This document shows, one piece after another, positions 26,706-34,277 of a DNA stretch of 40,832 bases. The stretch comes from Flavobacterium psychraerolatum (GTDB lineage: Bacteria > Bacteroidota > Bacteroidia > Flavobacteriales > Flavobacteriaceae), in assembly GCF_025960985.1 (NCBI RefSeq), contig NZ_JAOQMX010000042.1, forward strand, positions 1 through 40,832, read 5' to 3'. The position numbers were made by a program, and so were the translations under genes. Each line of letters begins with the position of its first letter. Position 1 is the first letter of the stretch. The notes under the pieces were generated by a model. The model was not told the origin of the DNA. It saw nothing but the letters and a program-made list of their open reading frames with translations, and searched no databases.

Positions 26706-27958
26706 TATTTTGTTTCTAGTTGTTTTTCTATTGCGACTTGTGTGCTTAAAATAGCTTGTAATTTATCTAACTTATCCAGTTGCGCCATATTCAACGCTTC
26801 CCAAGAATCTAAGGCTACGAATAACTCTCCTGTGTTATTTTGCCAAGCTAAAATTGCAGTATCATAGTTTCTTTTTAACGCGGGAATGATGCTTTTATCA
26901 CTAATATCATATTGTTTGTGCAAGTTGATCATTGCCCTTTGCAAACCCGAAAGCATTCCGGTTGCCTCATTTAAAATCATTTGCTTTTGCCATTCTAAAC
27001 TTTCGTTTTTTATCTGGATGCTATTGATGGTTGCTTTATTAGATTTGGTAGACCAAGGCATCGGAATAGAAACCATCCCCATCAAAGAAAATTGTTGTGG
27101 CCTGTCACCAAAAGCAAACATATGATCGTATTTCACTCCAAATTCAGGTTTCATTTTTGACTTTTCGATCGCAATTTTTAGTCCGTTTAGTTCCTTTGTT
27201 TTTTCAATAGCTTTTATATCGCTACGACTCTCAGAAAGTGAGATTGTATCAATCACCGCAGCATTAAAATCTTTTAAATCCGCTTCTAAATCAATTTCAA
27301 AAACAGTGTTTTTATCACTAGCCATCAATGTATTGAGCAGAAACCTTCTTTGAGCAATCTCATTTTGCAACGTAACTATTTCGCTTTGTAAACTGCTGTA
27401 TTGTGATTTTGCTTTGTAATAAGTTGCGAGTTTATCACTGTTGTATTTATAGCGTATTTCGATACTTTTAATCATGTATTCTAAAAGCAATAAATTCTCG
27501 TTGGCGATTTTTATTTTTTTATCTAAAACTCCCCATTGGTAATAATTGGTTTTAGCCAAAGCATTCAATTCATTAATGGTATAATTTTTATTTTCTACCT
27601 CAACCGAAGACAACGCATTTGCATAATCCGCATCGGCTTTTAGCTTGGAAGCATTCGGGATCATCTGTGTAACTCCAACCATATAGGCACCCATCCCAGG
27701 ATTCATGCCGTTTGCTTTCCACATACTAGTAGCATAAGGCGTCATGAACAAACCCGTATTAAGCTGTGGAGCAGACCAACTTCTAGCACCTTTTGCGGAG
27801 GCATCCATACTCTGAATTTCGGCATCATACATTTTCAGTTGTGGATTGTTTGTTTTTATTATTTCCAGAACCTGCTCTAATGACATCGTTTGTGCTTTTG
27901 CGAAAGCAGAAGACAAAATCAAACAAATAATCAGGATATATTTTTTAATGTTTTGCAT
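26705..27958 (-). CDS. cusC: TolC-family outer membrane channel (CusC type)
   Basis: A 417-residue outer membrane efflux protein. Signal peptide at 1-22 (SAFAKAQ). Two internal repeats of long amphipathic helices, as in TolC proteins, with MSLEQVLEIIKTNNPQLKMYDAEI at the start of the first (given here in part: LEQVLEIIKTNNPQL) and IKAIEKTKELNGLKIAIEKS in the second. It forms the outer duct of the tripartite system. It overlaps the end of the RND C-terminal half by 14 bases and touches the first adaptor gene. Confidence 0.88.
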   Translation of the reverse strand: MQNIKKYILIICLILSSAFAKAQTMSLEQVLEIIKTNNPQLKMYDAEIQSMDASAKGARSWSAPQLNTGLFMTPYATSMWKANGMNPGMGAYMVGVTQMIPNASKLKADADYANALSSVEVENKNYTINELNALAKTNYYQWGVLDKKIKIANENLLLLEYMIKSIEIRYKYNSDKLATYYKAKSQYSSLQSEIVTLQNEIAQRRFLLNTLMASDKNTVFEIDLEADLKDFNAAVIDTISLSESRSDIKAIEKTKELNGLKIAIEKSKMKPEFGVKYDHMFAFGDRPQQFSLMGMVSIPMPWSTKSNKATINSIQIKNESLEWQKQMILNEATGMLSGLQRAMINLHKQYDISDKSIIPALKRNYDTAILAWQNNTGELFVALDSWEALNMAQLDKLDKLQAILSTQVAIEKQLETK

Positions 27959-29882
27959 CGATAAGATCTATTTTGCCTTTTGTTTTTAGCTCGTGTAATT
28001 TTGACATTTCAAAAACAACTGGCGTTACTAATAATACATAAATAATGGAAGTGATCGTACCACCAATCAACGGAACGGTAATAGGAATCATCACATCTGC
28101 ACCTGTTCCCGTGGACCATAGAATAGGAATTAATCCAAAAAGAGCCACAAATACAGTCATTAATTTGGGACGCAATCGCTTAGCAGAACCTTCAATAACA
28201 TATTCTCTTATAACATCTTCATTGATAGTCTCAGCAGTATTCCCGTGTTTCGCAACCATTTTCATCATGGCTTCATTAAGATAGATAGTCATCAACATTG
28301 CTGTTTCTATCGCCATCCCGAATAAAGCAATAAAACCTACTGCAACGGCAACTGATAAATTTATACCGTAGAAATAGACCATAAAAACGCCACCAATCAA
28401 TGCAAACGGAACAGTAATCATGGTTATCATTGCTTCTTTCATCGAATTGTATGTAAAGTATAAAATCAAGAAAATGATACAAATCACAATCGGTAAAATC
28501 AAACTCAAGGTTTTATTTGCCCGAAGTTGGTTTTCCCATTGTCCACTCCATTCTACATAGTAGCCTTTGGGCATTTTGGTCATCATTGCATTCAATTTAT
28601 CTTGCGCTTCTTTTACGGTACTACCTAAATCACGATCCCTTACATTAAATAGCACGCTCCCTCTAAGCATAGCATTCTCGCTATTAATCATAGGAGGACC
28701 GTCCGAAATTTTAATATCAGCGACAGTTTCTAGCGGAATAGGGCCAAAATCCATTGTTTGAACCTGCAATTTCTTCAATCCGTTGAGGCTACTTCTATAT
28801 TCTTGAGCATATCGCGCATTGACTGAAAAACGTTGTCGCCCTTCAATTGTAGTTGTCAAAGTCATTCCTCCAATCGCCGCTTCGACTATAGTATTAATAT
28901 CGTCAACACTAAGACCATAACGGCCAATCACTTCTCTTTTGGCTGAAATATCAATGTACTTTCCGCCTGTAATAGGTTCTGCAAACAAATCTTTTACGCC
29001 TTCCGTCCCTACTAATGCTCGTTTAATTTTTTGAGACAAAGCATCAATTGTATCCAGATTAGCACCATAAACTTTGATTCCCACATCGGTTCTAATACCA
29101 GTAGAAAGCATATTGATTCGGTTAATAATAGGTTGGGTAAATCCATTGGTCACACCCGGAATTTGAAGTTTATTATTAATTTCAGTAATAATTTCACTTT
29201 TTGTAATGCCAGCTCGCCATTCATTATGGGGCTTTAATAACACAATAGTTTCAATCATACTAATCGGACTATTATCTGTAGCGGTATTGGCTCTTCCGGC
29301 TTTTCCTAAAACATGTGTCACCTCTGGAATTGATTTTATCAATTTATCCTGAACCTGTAGTATTCGTTTGATTTCTGAATTAGAAACATCTGGCAAAGTG
29401 ACTGGCATAAATAAAATCGATCCCTCATCTAAAGGTGGCATAAACTCTGATCCCAATTGCGTAAACATCAATCCGCCAATTAGCAGAGCAACAACATTGA
29501 CAGCTAAAACAGTTTTTCGCCACTTTAAACAAAAAATTAAAATAGGGGTATAAAGCGTCTCTAGTTTTTTGTTAATGGGATTTTTAGACTCTGGTCGCAA
29601 TTTTCCTTTTAACAAATAACTAATTAAAACTGGCGTTAAGGTAATTGCCAAAAATGCATCTACTATTAGAATAAAGGACTTGGTCCATGCTAAAGGGCTA
29701 AACAACTTACCCTCCATTCCTGTTAACAAAAAGACAGGCAAAAAAGAGGCAATTACAATTAATGTAGAATAGAAAACCCCTGGACCAACTAACTTTGAAG
29801 AATCTGAAATAAGCTTCATTCTTTCTTCAGAAGACAAAGGGTCCTGTTCTTTTTTAAATATTTTTTTTAATAAATTTTTCAT
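27945..29882 (-). CDS. cusA: CusA-type RND pump, C-terminal part (TM5-TM12)
   Basis: 645 residues corresponding to the CusA/CzcA pump from just before TM5 to the end. Residues 1-33 are a charged N-terminal stretch (LLKKIFKKEQDPLSSEER); then SLIV-like TM5/TM6 (FYSTLIVIASFLPVFLLTG, FILIVDAFLAITLTPVL), periplasmic PC domain (GSEFMPPLDEGSILFMP, NRINMLSTGIRTDVG, GGMTL, QTMDFG), and TM8-12 (GFIALFGMAIETAMLM). Met258, Met340 and Met377 lie in the pore-domain segments; their match to the CusA Met triad is not proven here. The ORF starts at ATG 29882, 7 bases after the N-terminal part stops, in a different frame. It must work together with the N-terminal part. Confidence 0.88.
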   Translation of the reverse strand: MKNLLKKIFKKEQDPLSSEERMKLISDSSKLVGPGVFYSTLIVIASFLPVFLLTGMEGKLFSPLAWTKSFILIVDAFLAITLTPVLISYLLKGKLRPESKNPINKKLETLYTPILIFCLKWRKTVLAVNVVALLIGGLMFTQLGSEFMPPLDEGSILFMPVTLPDVSNSEIKRILQVQDKLIKSIPEVTHVLGKAGRANTATDNSPISMIETIVLLKPHNEWRAGITKSEIITEINNKLQIPGVTNGFTQPIINRINMLSTGIRTDVGIKVYGANLDTIDALSQKIKRALVGTEGVKDLFAEPITGGKYIDISAKREVIGRYGLSVDDINTIVEAAIGGMTLTTTIEGRQRFSVNARYAQEYRSSLNGLKKLQVQTMDFGPIPLETVADIKISDGPPMINSENAMLRGSVLFNVRDRDLGSTVKEAQDKLNAMMTKMPKGYYVEWSGQWENQLRANKTLSLILPIVICIIFLILYFTYNSMKEAMITMITVPFALIGGVFMVYFYGINLSVAVAVGFIALFGMAIETAMLMTIYLNEAMMKMVAKHGNTAETINEDVIREYVIEGSAKRLRPKLMTVFVALFGLIPILWSTGTGADVMIPITVPLIGGTITSIIYVLLVTPVVFEMSKLHELKTKGKIDLIDAKH

Positions 29883-29889
29883 TGCCCTA

Positions 29890-31170
29890 CTATTGATTAT
29901 TATCTAATTCTTCTTGTCTTTCCGAAATACTACGGTAGGCATTTTCGACCATTACGATTCCGTCATCGACCACCACACCTATTGCGAGGGCTATCCCGGT
30001 GAGTGACATAATATTAGACGAGATTCCGAAAGCTTGTAATAAAATAAATCCAATCGCTACTGAAATGGGTAATTGAATCAAAATAATCAAAGCACTGCGC
30101 CAATGAAAAAGAAATAATAAAATCACAACCGAAACGGCAATCATCTCCTCAATTAAGGTTCCTTTGACAGATTCAATCGCTTGTTCTATCAATTCGCTTC
30201 TATCGTAAGAGGTTTTAAAAGTTACTCCATCAGGCAAGCCTTTTTGGACTTCTTTCATTTTTTCTTTAACTGCTTTTATAACTTTATCGGCATTTTCGCC
30301 GTAGCGCATCACTACAATTCCGCCAACAACCTCACCTTCGCCATTTGCGTCAAAAACTCCTAATCGTAAATCACCACCCATTTGCACCGAACCAATATCG
30401 CTAACTTTCACAGGAACCGAATTGTAATTCTTGATAGCAATGTCTTCGATATCTTTTATGTTTTTTATATAACCCAAACCTCTAACGACATACGAGCGAT
30501 CACTCATTTCAAATTTTCGACCACCAACATCGTTATTGCTTGTCTTTACCGCTTTCATGACTTCCATCATACTCACATTATAGTATTGCATTTTAAGTGG
30601 GTCCAAAACCAATTGGTATTGTTTCTCAAAACCTCCAAAAGAAGCGACCTCAGCAACACCTGGTACAGTTTGCAAAGCAAATTTCACATACCAATCTTGC
30701 AATGCTCGTTGCTCGCCTAGATCCATCCCATTCGTTTCCAGATGATACCAAAAAATATGGCCTACGCCTGTTCCATCAGGACCAAGCGTGGGAACTACAT
30801 TTTCTGGCAATAGTCTTTGTGCGAAATTCAGACGTTCTAAAACTCTCGTTCTCGCCCAATACGGATCTACATCATCATCAAAAATGATGTAAACAAAACT
30901 CATCCCAAACATAGAAGAAGCACGAATATTCTTGATTTTGGGGATTCCTTGTAAGTTTGACACCAAAGGATAGGTAACCTGATCCTCAATTACCTGCGGG
31001 CTTCTCCCCATCCATTCTGTAAAAACAATTACCTGATTATCAGATAAGTCCGGAATGGCATCAATAGGATTTTGTTGCACACTATAAATTCCCCAAGCAA
31101 ATAAGCAGCCAGAAACGATCAAGACAATTGCCCGATTTTTTAAGGAGAATGATATTAATTTTTCGACCAT
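29890..31170 (-). CDS. cusA: CusA-type RND pump, N-terminal part (TM1-TM4)
   Basis: 426 residues that match CusA/CzcA pumps from the start to the end of TM4. TM1 is at about 13-31, followed by the periplasmic PN domain (WMGRSPQVIEDQVTYPL, ARTRVLERLNFAQ), then TM2-TM4 (about 345-410). TM4 carries the charged proton-relay pair in AIGVVVDDGIVMVENAYR. The protein ends in SERQEELDNNQ, followed by tandem TAG TAG (29892-29887). The remaining TM5-TM12 are on the next ORF in another frame. The start MVEKLISFSLKNR is typical. It follows the DUF3347 gene after 51 bases. Confidence 0.9.
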   Translation of the reverse strand: MVEKLISFSLKNRAIVLIVSGCLFAWGIYSVQQNPIDAIPDLSDNQVIVFTEWMGRSPQVIEDQVTYPLVSNLQGIPKIKNIRASSMFGMSFVYIIFDDDVDPYWARTRVLERLNFAQRLLPENVVPTLGPDGTGVGHIFWYHLETNGMDLGEQRALQDWYVKFALQTVPGVAEVASFGGFEKQYQLVLDPLKMQYYNVSMMEVMKAVKTSNNDVGGRKFEMSDRSYVVRGLGYIKNIKDIEDIAIKNYNSVPVKVSDIGSVQMGGDLRLGVFDANGEGEVVGGIVVMRYGENADKVIKAVKEKMKEVQKGLPDGVTFKTSYDRSELIEQAIESVKGTLIEEMIAVSVVILLFLFHWRSALIILIQLPISVAIGFILLQAFGISSNIMSLTGIALAIGVVVDDGIVMVENAYRSISERQEELDNNQ

Positions 31171-31221
31171 AATAGTTTAATTAATGAAAATGTTTTTCAT
31201 TTTAAAGGTTGAAACTGTGTA

Positions 31222-31911
31222 TTACAATTCTTTTGTAATTCCGCCACAAGTCAACATTTCAGCTCCGTAATATGGATTTTTAATGTCTTTAATTTCACTA
31301 ATCCAGTATCCATTTTTCCCTTGATTGTACATTGGGCAATAGTCTTGGTACAGTTTTTTATCGGTAGTAAACATTTTAATAAAGTTATGCATGTCAGCAC
31401 TTAATAAAGCAAATGCATTTCTTTGTGCAGCAATTTTACCAGCATTCTCAGTAATTGTTGCGGTGTGTTTTTTTGCAGCGTCAGCAATGGTGTTGTATTG
31501 AGTCAATAAATCAGCTTCAATTTTGTCAGTGGTTGTTTTTTGTAAAGTTATTTCTAAAGCTTTACTTGATGCAGTCGCTAATGTGGCGTCATCGCTAGCT
31601 AAAGCATTTTTTAACTTTAGGTAATCATTTAAAATCATATCGATTGAAAATGCCGATTTGCTTTTTGTAACGTCCATTTCTTTCACTTCTTCAATCACTT
31701 CTTCATGGGCTACAGGCACCGTTAAGGCCATTCCGCATTTAGAACATTCTTCTCCTTTTTTACCGTGTACTTCAGGATGCATTTCGCAAGAATATTGTTG
31801 GCTGTCTGCTGTTTCCGTGGTTGCTTTATCTGTCGTTTCTGATTTGTTGTCTTTACAAGATGCAAAAGTGATTAAAATTGCTAACACCATTATTTTTGTT
31901 ATATTTTTCAT
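31222..31911 (-). CDS. DUF3347 lipoprotein with heavy-metal-binding module
   Basis: A 229-residue predicted lipoprotein (ITFASC, Cys19). A heavy-metal-binding module at 40-62 (YSCEMHPE...CSKCGMAL) is followed by a helical DUF3347 domain (about 90-229), whose end has YCPMYNQGKNGYWISEI and NPYYGAEMLTCGG, with further Cys and Met that could bind copper. DUF3347 is often found with CusB-type systems in Bacteroidota. It probably hands metal to the pump. A palindrome at 31955-31968 lies in the 86-base gap upstream. Confidence 0.85.
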   Translation of the reverse strand: MKNITKIMVLAILITFASCKDNKSETTDKATTETADSQQYSCEMHPEVHGKKGEECSKCGMALTVPVAHEEVIEEVKEMDVTKSKSAFSIDMILNDYLKLKNALASDDATLATASSKALEITLQKTTTDKIEADLLTQYNTIADAAKKHTATITENAGKIAAQRNAFALLSADMHNFIKMFTTDKKLYQDYCPMYNQGKNGYWISEIKDIKNPYYGAEMLTCGGITKEL

Positions 31912-31954
31912 TATATTTTATTTAAAATTAATTTAGTGATTTCATTTACAGATC

Positions 31955-31968
31955 AAGTAAACTTACTT
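31955..31968. promoter_or_regulatory. Palindrome between HMA and DUF3347 genes
   Basis: AAGTAAACTTACTT: 6-bp arms with a 2-base spacer, 44 bases upstream of the DUF3347 ATG. Candidate operator or transcript structure; no known copper box matches it. Confidence 0.3.
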
Positions 31969-31997
31969 CTCTGCAATACTGTATGTTTTTGTTTAAT

Positions 31998-32369
31998 TTA
32001 TTTTGAAACTTTAGATCCTTCAACCATTGTATTGCGTTCATATTGACAACAAACAGGTAGTTTATTATATGCCTTATCCGAAGCGAGGTGTTTGTTACTT
32101 TCATATCCCGATAGCGCTATTTTTTCCAAAACAGTATCAAGATTGGTTTTAGTTTCGTCATAGGTAATGGTTGCTACTTTTGACTCAACATCCCAAATCA
32201 CATGAGATAGATTATTAGAGTTAGCTGCTTTTTCAATTACTTTTTTACACATACCACAGTTTCCATTAACTGTTACGGTTTCTATTTTTGCGTTTTTTAT
32301 TTGAGCGAATGAGATTGTTGTTGATAGCAATAGAGTTATTGCTATCATTACTTTTAGAAATGATTTCAT
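31998..32369 (-). CDS. Periplasmic HMA copper-binding protein
   Basis: A 123-residue secreted protein: signal peptide 1-22 (ends SFAQ), then a heavy-metal-associated domain with VNGNCGMCKKVIEKAA (Cys38 and Cys41, CxxC) and TITYDETKT. A CC pair near the C-terminus (LPVCCQYER) may add ligands. The frame is open further to 32414, but ATG 32369 gives a proper signal peptide. It is a likely periplasmic copper chaperone. Located second in the island. Confidence 0.82.
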   Translation of the reverse strand: MKSFLKVMIAITLLLSTTISFAQIKNAKIETVTVNGNCGMCKKVIEKAANSNNLSHVIWDVESKVATITYDETKTNLDTVLEKIALSGYESNKHLASDKAYNKLPVCCQYERNTMVEGSKVSK

Positions 32370-32473
32370 TTTAATACTATATAGAGTAGAATAAATAATT
32401 AGCTTATGCAACAAAATAAATATAAGACATAGTTATTTTGAGTTTTACATTAAGTCGATAAAATTAAAGAGGG

Positions 32474-32514
32474 TAAACCAAAATGGTTTAAAAAGGATAG
32501 AACTATGGCTATCC
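32474..32514 (-). terminator. Two hairpins between the Cys-rich and HMA genes
   Basis: TAAACCA (32474-32480) with TGGTTTA (32484-32490) around three A, and GGATAG (32495-32500) with CTATCC (32509-32514). They lie past the stop of the Cys-rich gene and may reduce readthrough into the pump genes, so the first gene could be expressed more strongly than the rest. Confidence 0.4.
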
Positions 32515-32523
32515 AAAGTGTAT

Positions 32524-32904
32524 TTAGCCTATTTTAGGTATAAGCCATAAAGAAGAATAACCGTCAGAAAGAAATCCTACGGCTTGATCTATTTTTAATT
32601 TCTGAACAGAGAAATCAAAACAATTAAAAGGAATTGTCGCATCAAAAGCCAAGAAAGCTATTGTCTGTACAGAACTTGTACTGCATTTTGAATGTCCACA
32701 TTTGCCGTCACATGATTTTTTATCACTTTTTGACTTCGAATTAGAAGCACAGCAGTCCATTTTTTTTGAATCATGAGACTTCATTTTCTCTTTTGTGCAT
32801 TCCTTTTGTTCAATAGGTTCCTTTTTATTTCCACATGCCATAGTACTATTGGGCATCATGAAGATACCCAATAGTACTACTATATATATGTGAATTTTTT
32901 TCAT
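32524..32904 (-). CDS. Cys/Lys-rich small secreted protein
   Basis: A 126-residue protein, not recognised as a named family. It has a signal peptide (1-23, ends STMAC; a lipobox-like Cys24 is possible), then a segment at about 38-78 rich in Cys, Lys, Ser and His (KKMDCCASNSKSKSDKKSC, GKCGHSKC). This recalls metallothionein-like metal scavengers. The C-terminal part is plain hydrophobic (AFLAFDATIPFNCFDF). As the first gene of the island it is probably the copper-binding first line in the periplasm. That is inference from composition and place. Confidence 0.7.
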   Translation of the reverse strand: MKKIHIYIVVLLGIFMMPNSTMACGNKKEPIEQKECTKEKMKSHDSKKMDCCASNSKSKSDKKSCDGKCGHSKCSTSSVQTIAFLAFDATIPFNCFDFSVQKLKIDQAVGFLSDGYSSLWLIPKIG

Positions 32905-32936
32905 TTGAACCTATTATGATGGCAAATTTAATAAAA

Positions 32937-32966
32937 CAAAGTTATTTTACATGAAAACATTATGTT
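32937..32966 (-). promoter_or_regulatory. Candidate promoter/operator of the copper island
   Basis: On the minus strand TAACTTTG (32944-32937) fits TAnnTTTG exactly and lies 32 bases before the ATG at 32904. Upstream, where the -33 element should be, no TTG is seen; instead there is a perfect 11-base palindrome AACATTATGTT (32956-32966), which could be an activator site. Confidence 0.4.
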
Positions 32967-32975
32967 AAAACAAAT

Positions 32976-33317
32976 TTAGTTCTTCCCTAACACTGCAAAC
33001 ATAATGGATTGAGACAGTGATAAAAAGATACTAAACATTAGTGCTGGTAGAAATCCATCAACAAGAAACCCACCTACGATGGCTGAGCATAGTAAAATAA
33101 TAATTGCATTAATAACCAATAAAAACAACCCTAAAGTAAAGATGGTAATTGGCAATGTAAAAAGTAAAATAAGAGGCTTGATAAAGGTATTTAACAAACT
33201 CAATACAAAGGCCACGATTACTGCCGTTAGGAAACCCGATACATGGACACCTTTTAGCACATTTGATAAAATAACTACCAATATAGCAGTGATCAGCATT
33301 CTGTATAATAATTTCAT
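32976..33317 (-). CDS. Small four-helix membrane protein (phage holin superfamily IV type)
   Basis: A 113-residue membrane protein with four hydrophobic helices and short loops, including FVLSLLNTFIKPLILLFTLP, a typical sequence of the family named after mycobacterial phage holins (PF04020-like). In chromosomes this family is unrelated to lysis and its role is unknown. It stands between the copper island and the hydrolase gene, with the same orientation as both; the gap to the island promoter is short. Confidence 0.82.
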   Translation of the reverse strand: MKLLYRMLITAILVVILSNVLKGVHVSGFLTAVIVAFVLSLLNTFIKPLILLFTLPITIFTLGLFLLVINAIIILLCSAIVGGFLVDGFLPALMFSIFLSLSQSIMFAVLGKN

Positions 33318-33363
33318 AAAAATGTATATTTATAACAAAGGTAATTTATTTTAGTTCTAAAAA

Positions 33364-34125
33364 TCACTTCAAAAAATCGCTTGCGAATTGATGGAACAAT
33401 TTAGGGTTTTCGGCATGAAGCCAGTGCCCGGCATTTGGAATGGTTTCCAGTTTCATGTCTGGAAAATGAACATTGATATTATCAATATCAGCATCCAAAA
33501 TATATTTTGAATTACCGCCACGAATAAAAAGTGTTGGCTTATTGAAAACAGCATTATCTGGAAGTTCTACGCCAATCTCATTTACTTTTTGATTAAAAAC
33601 AGCCAAGTTAAATCGGAAGGCCAATTGCCCTGGTTTGATCCAATACAAGCTCTTCATCAAAAATTGACGGGTACCAAAATCGGTTATAAAGTTACCTATG
33701 ATTTCTTCAACCTCTGATCGGCTTGGCTTTTTTGAAAAATCGATAGCATTCAGTCCTGCCAAAATAGTTTGGTGGTGCTGTGGGTAAAATTTCGGACCTA
33801 TATCAGCAACGATTAACTTATTGACTTTTTCTGGATAAGTACAAGCAAAAAGCATAGCTGTTTTGCCTCCCATAGAGTGACCGATAACATCTACTTGTTC
33901 TAAATTATGCCCCACACAATAATCATAAATATCTTTGGCCATGATTTCATAATTAAAATCATCTGATTGCATACTACGACCGTGGTTACGCATATCGAGC
34001 ATGTGTACTTCAAAACTTTCGGTACTGAATTGTGTTCCGATTGTTTTCCAGTTATCAAGCATTCCTAGAAACCCATGAAGGATTAAAAGCGGTTTCCCTT
34101 CTCCTTCTATTTTTGAATATAACAT
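33364..34125 (-). CDS. Alpha/beta hydrolase (YbfF-like)
   Basis: A 253-residue cytosolic hydrolase. Oxyanion motif HGFLG (17-21), nucleophile elbow GHSMGG with Ser84, acid probably Asp211, and base His234 in NAGHWLHAENP. The layout and RNHGRS motif resemble YbfF-type acyl esterases. Substrate unknown. Single gene; its 3' neighbour downstream is the small membrane protein, 46 bases away. Confidence 0.88.
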   Translation of the reverse strand: MLYSKIEGEGKPLLILHGFLGMLDNWKTIGTQFSTESFEVHMLDMRNHGRSMQSDDFNYEIMAKDIYDYCVGHNLEQVDVIGHSMGGKTAMLFACTYPEKVNKLIVADIGPKFYPQHHQTILAGLNAIDFSKKPSRSEVEEIIGNFITDFGTRQFLMKSLYWIKPGQLAFRFNLAVFNQKVNEIGVELPDNAVFNKPTLFIRGGNSKYILDADIDNINVHFPDMKLETIPNAGHWLHAENPKLFHQFASDFLK

Positions 34126-34191
34126 TTTTTAATTTTAACGATATTACAAAGATAAGAAATGAATTCACAATTATATCACTAAAAATAGGTA

Positions 34192-34221
34192 TTGCAATCT
34201 CAATATTATTAACTAATTTTG
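34192..34221 (+). promoter_or_regulatory. Promoter of the 34278 lipoprotein gene
   Basis: TTG (34192-34194), 19 bases, TAATTTTG (34214-34221): exact fit to the Bacteroidota consensus, 56 bases before the ATG. Confidence 0.6.
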
Positions 34222-34277
34222 TAAGGCTATTTGACTCAAATAAAACATAAATAATAGCTCCAAAATTAAAAAAAATT

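Noticed and set aside
29880..29900. Programmed frameshift joining the two pump parts
   Set aside because: The two TAG codons come before the A-rich slippery-like stretch, so slippage there could not bypass them; reinitiation at ATG 29882 is simpler.
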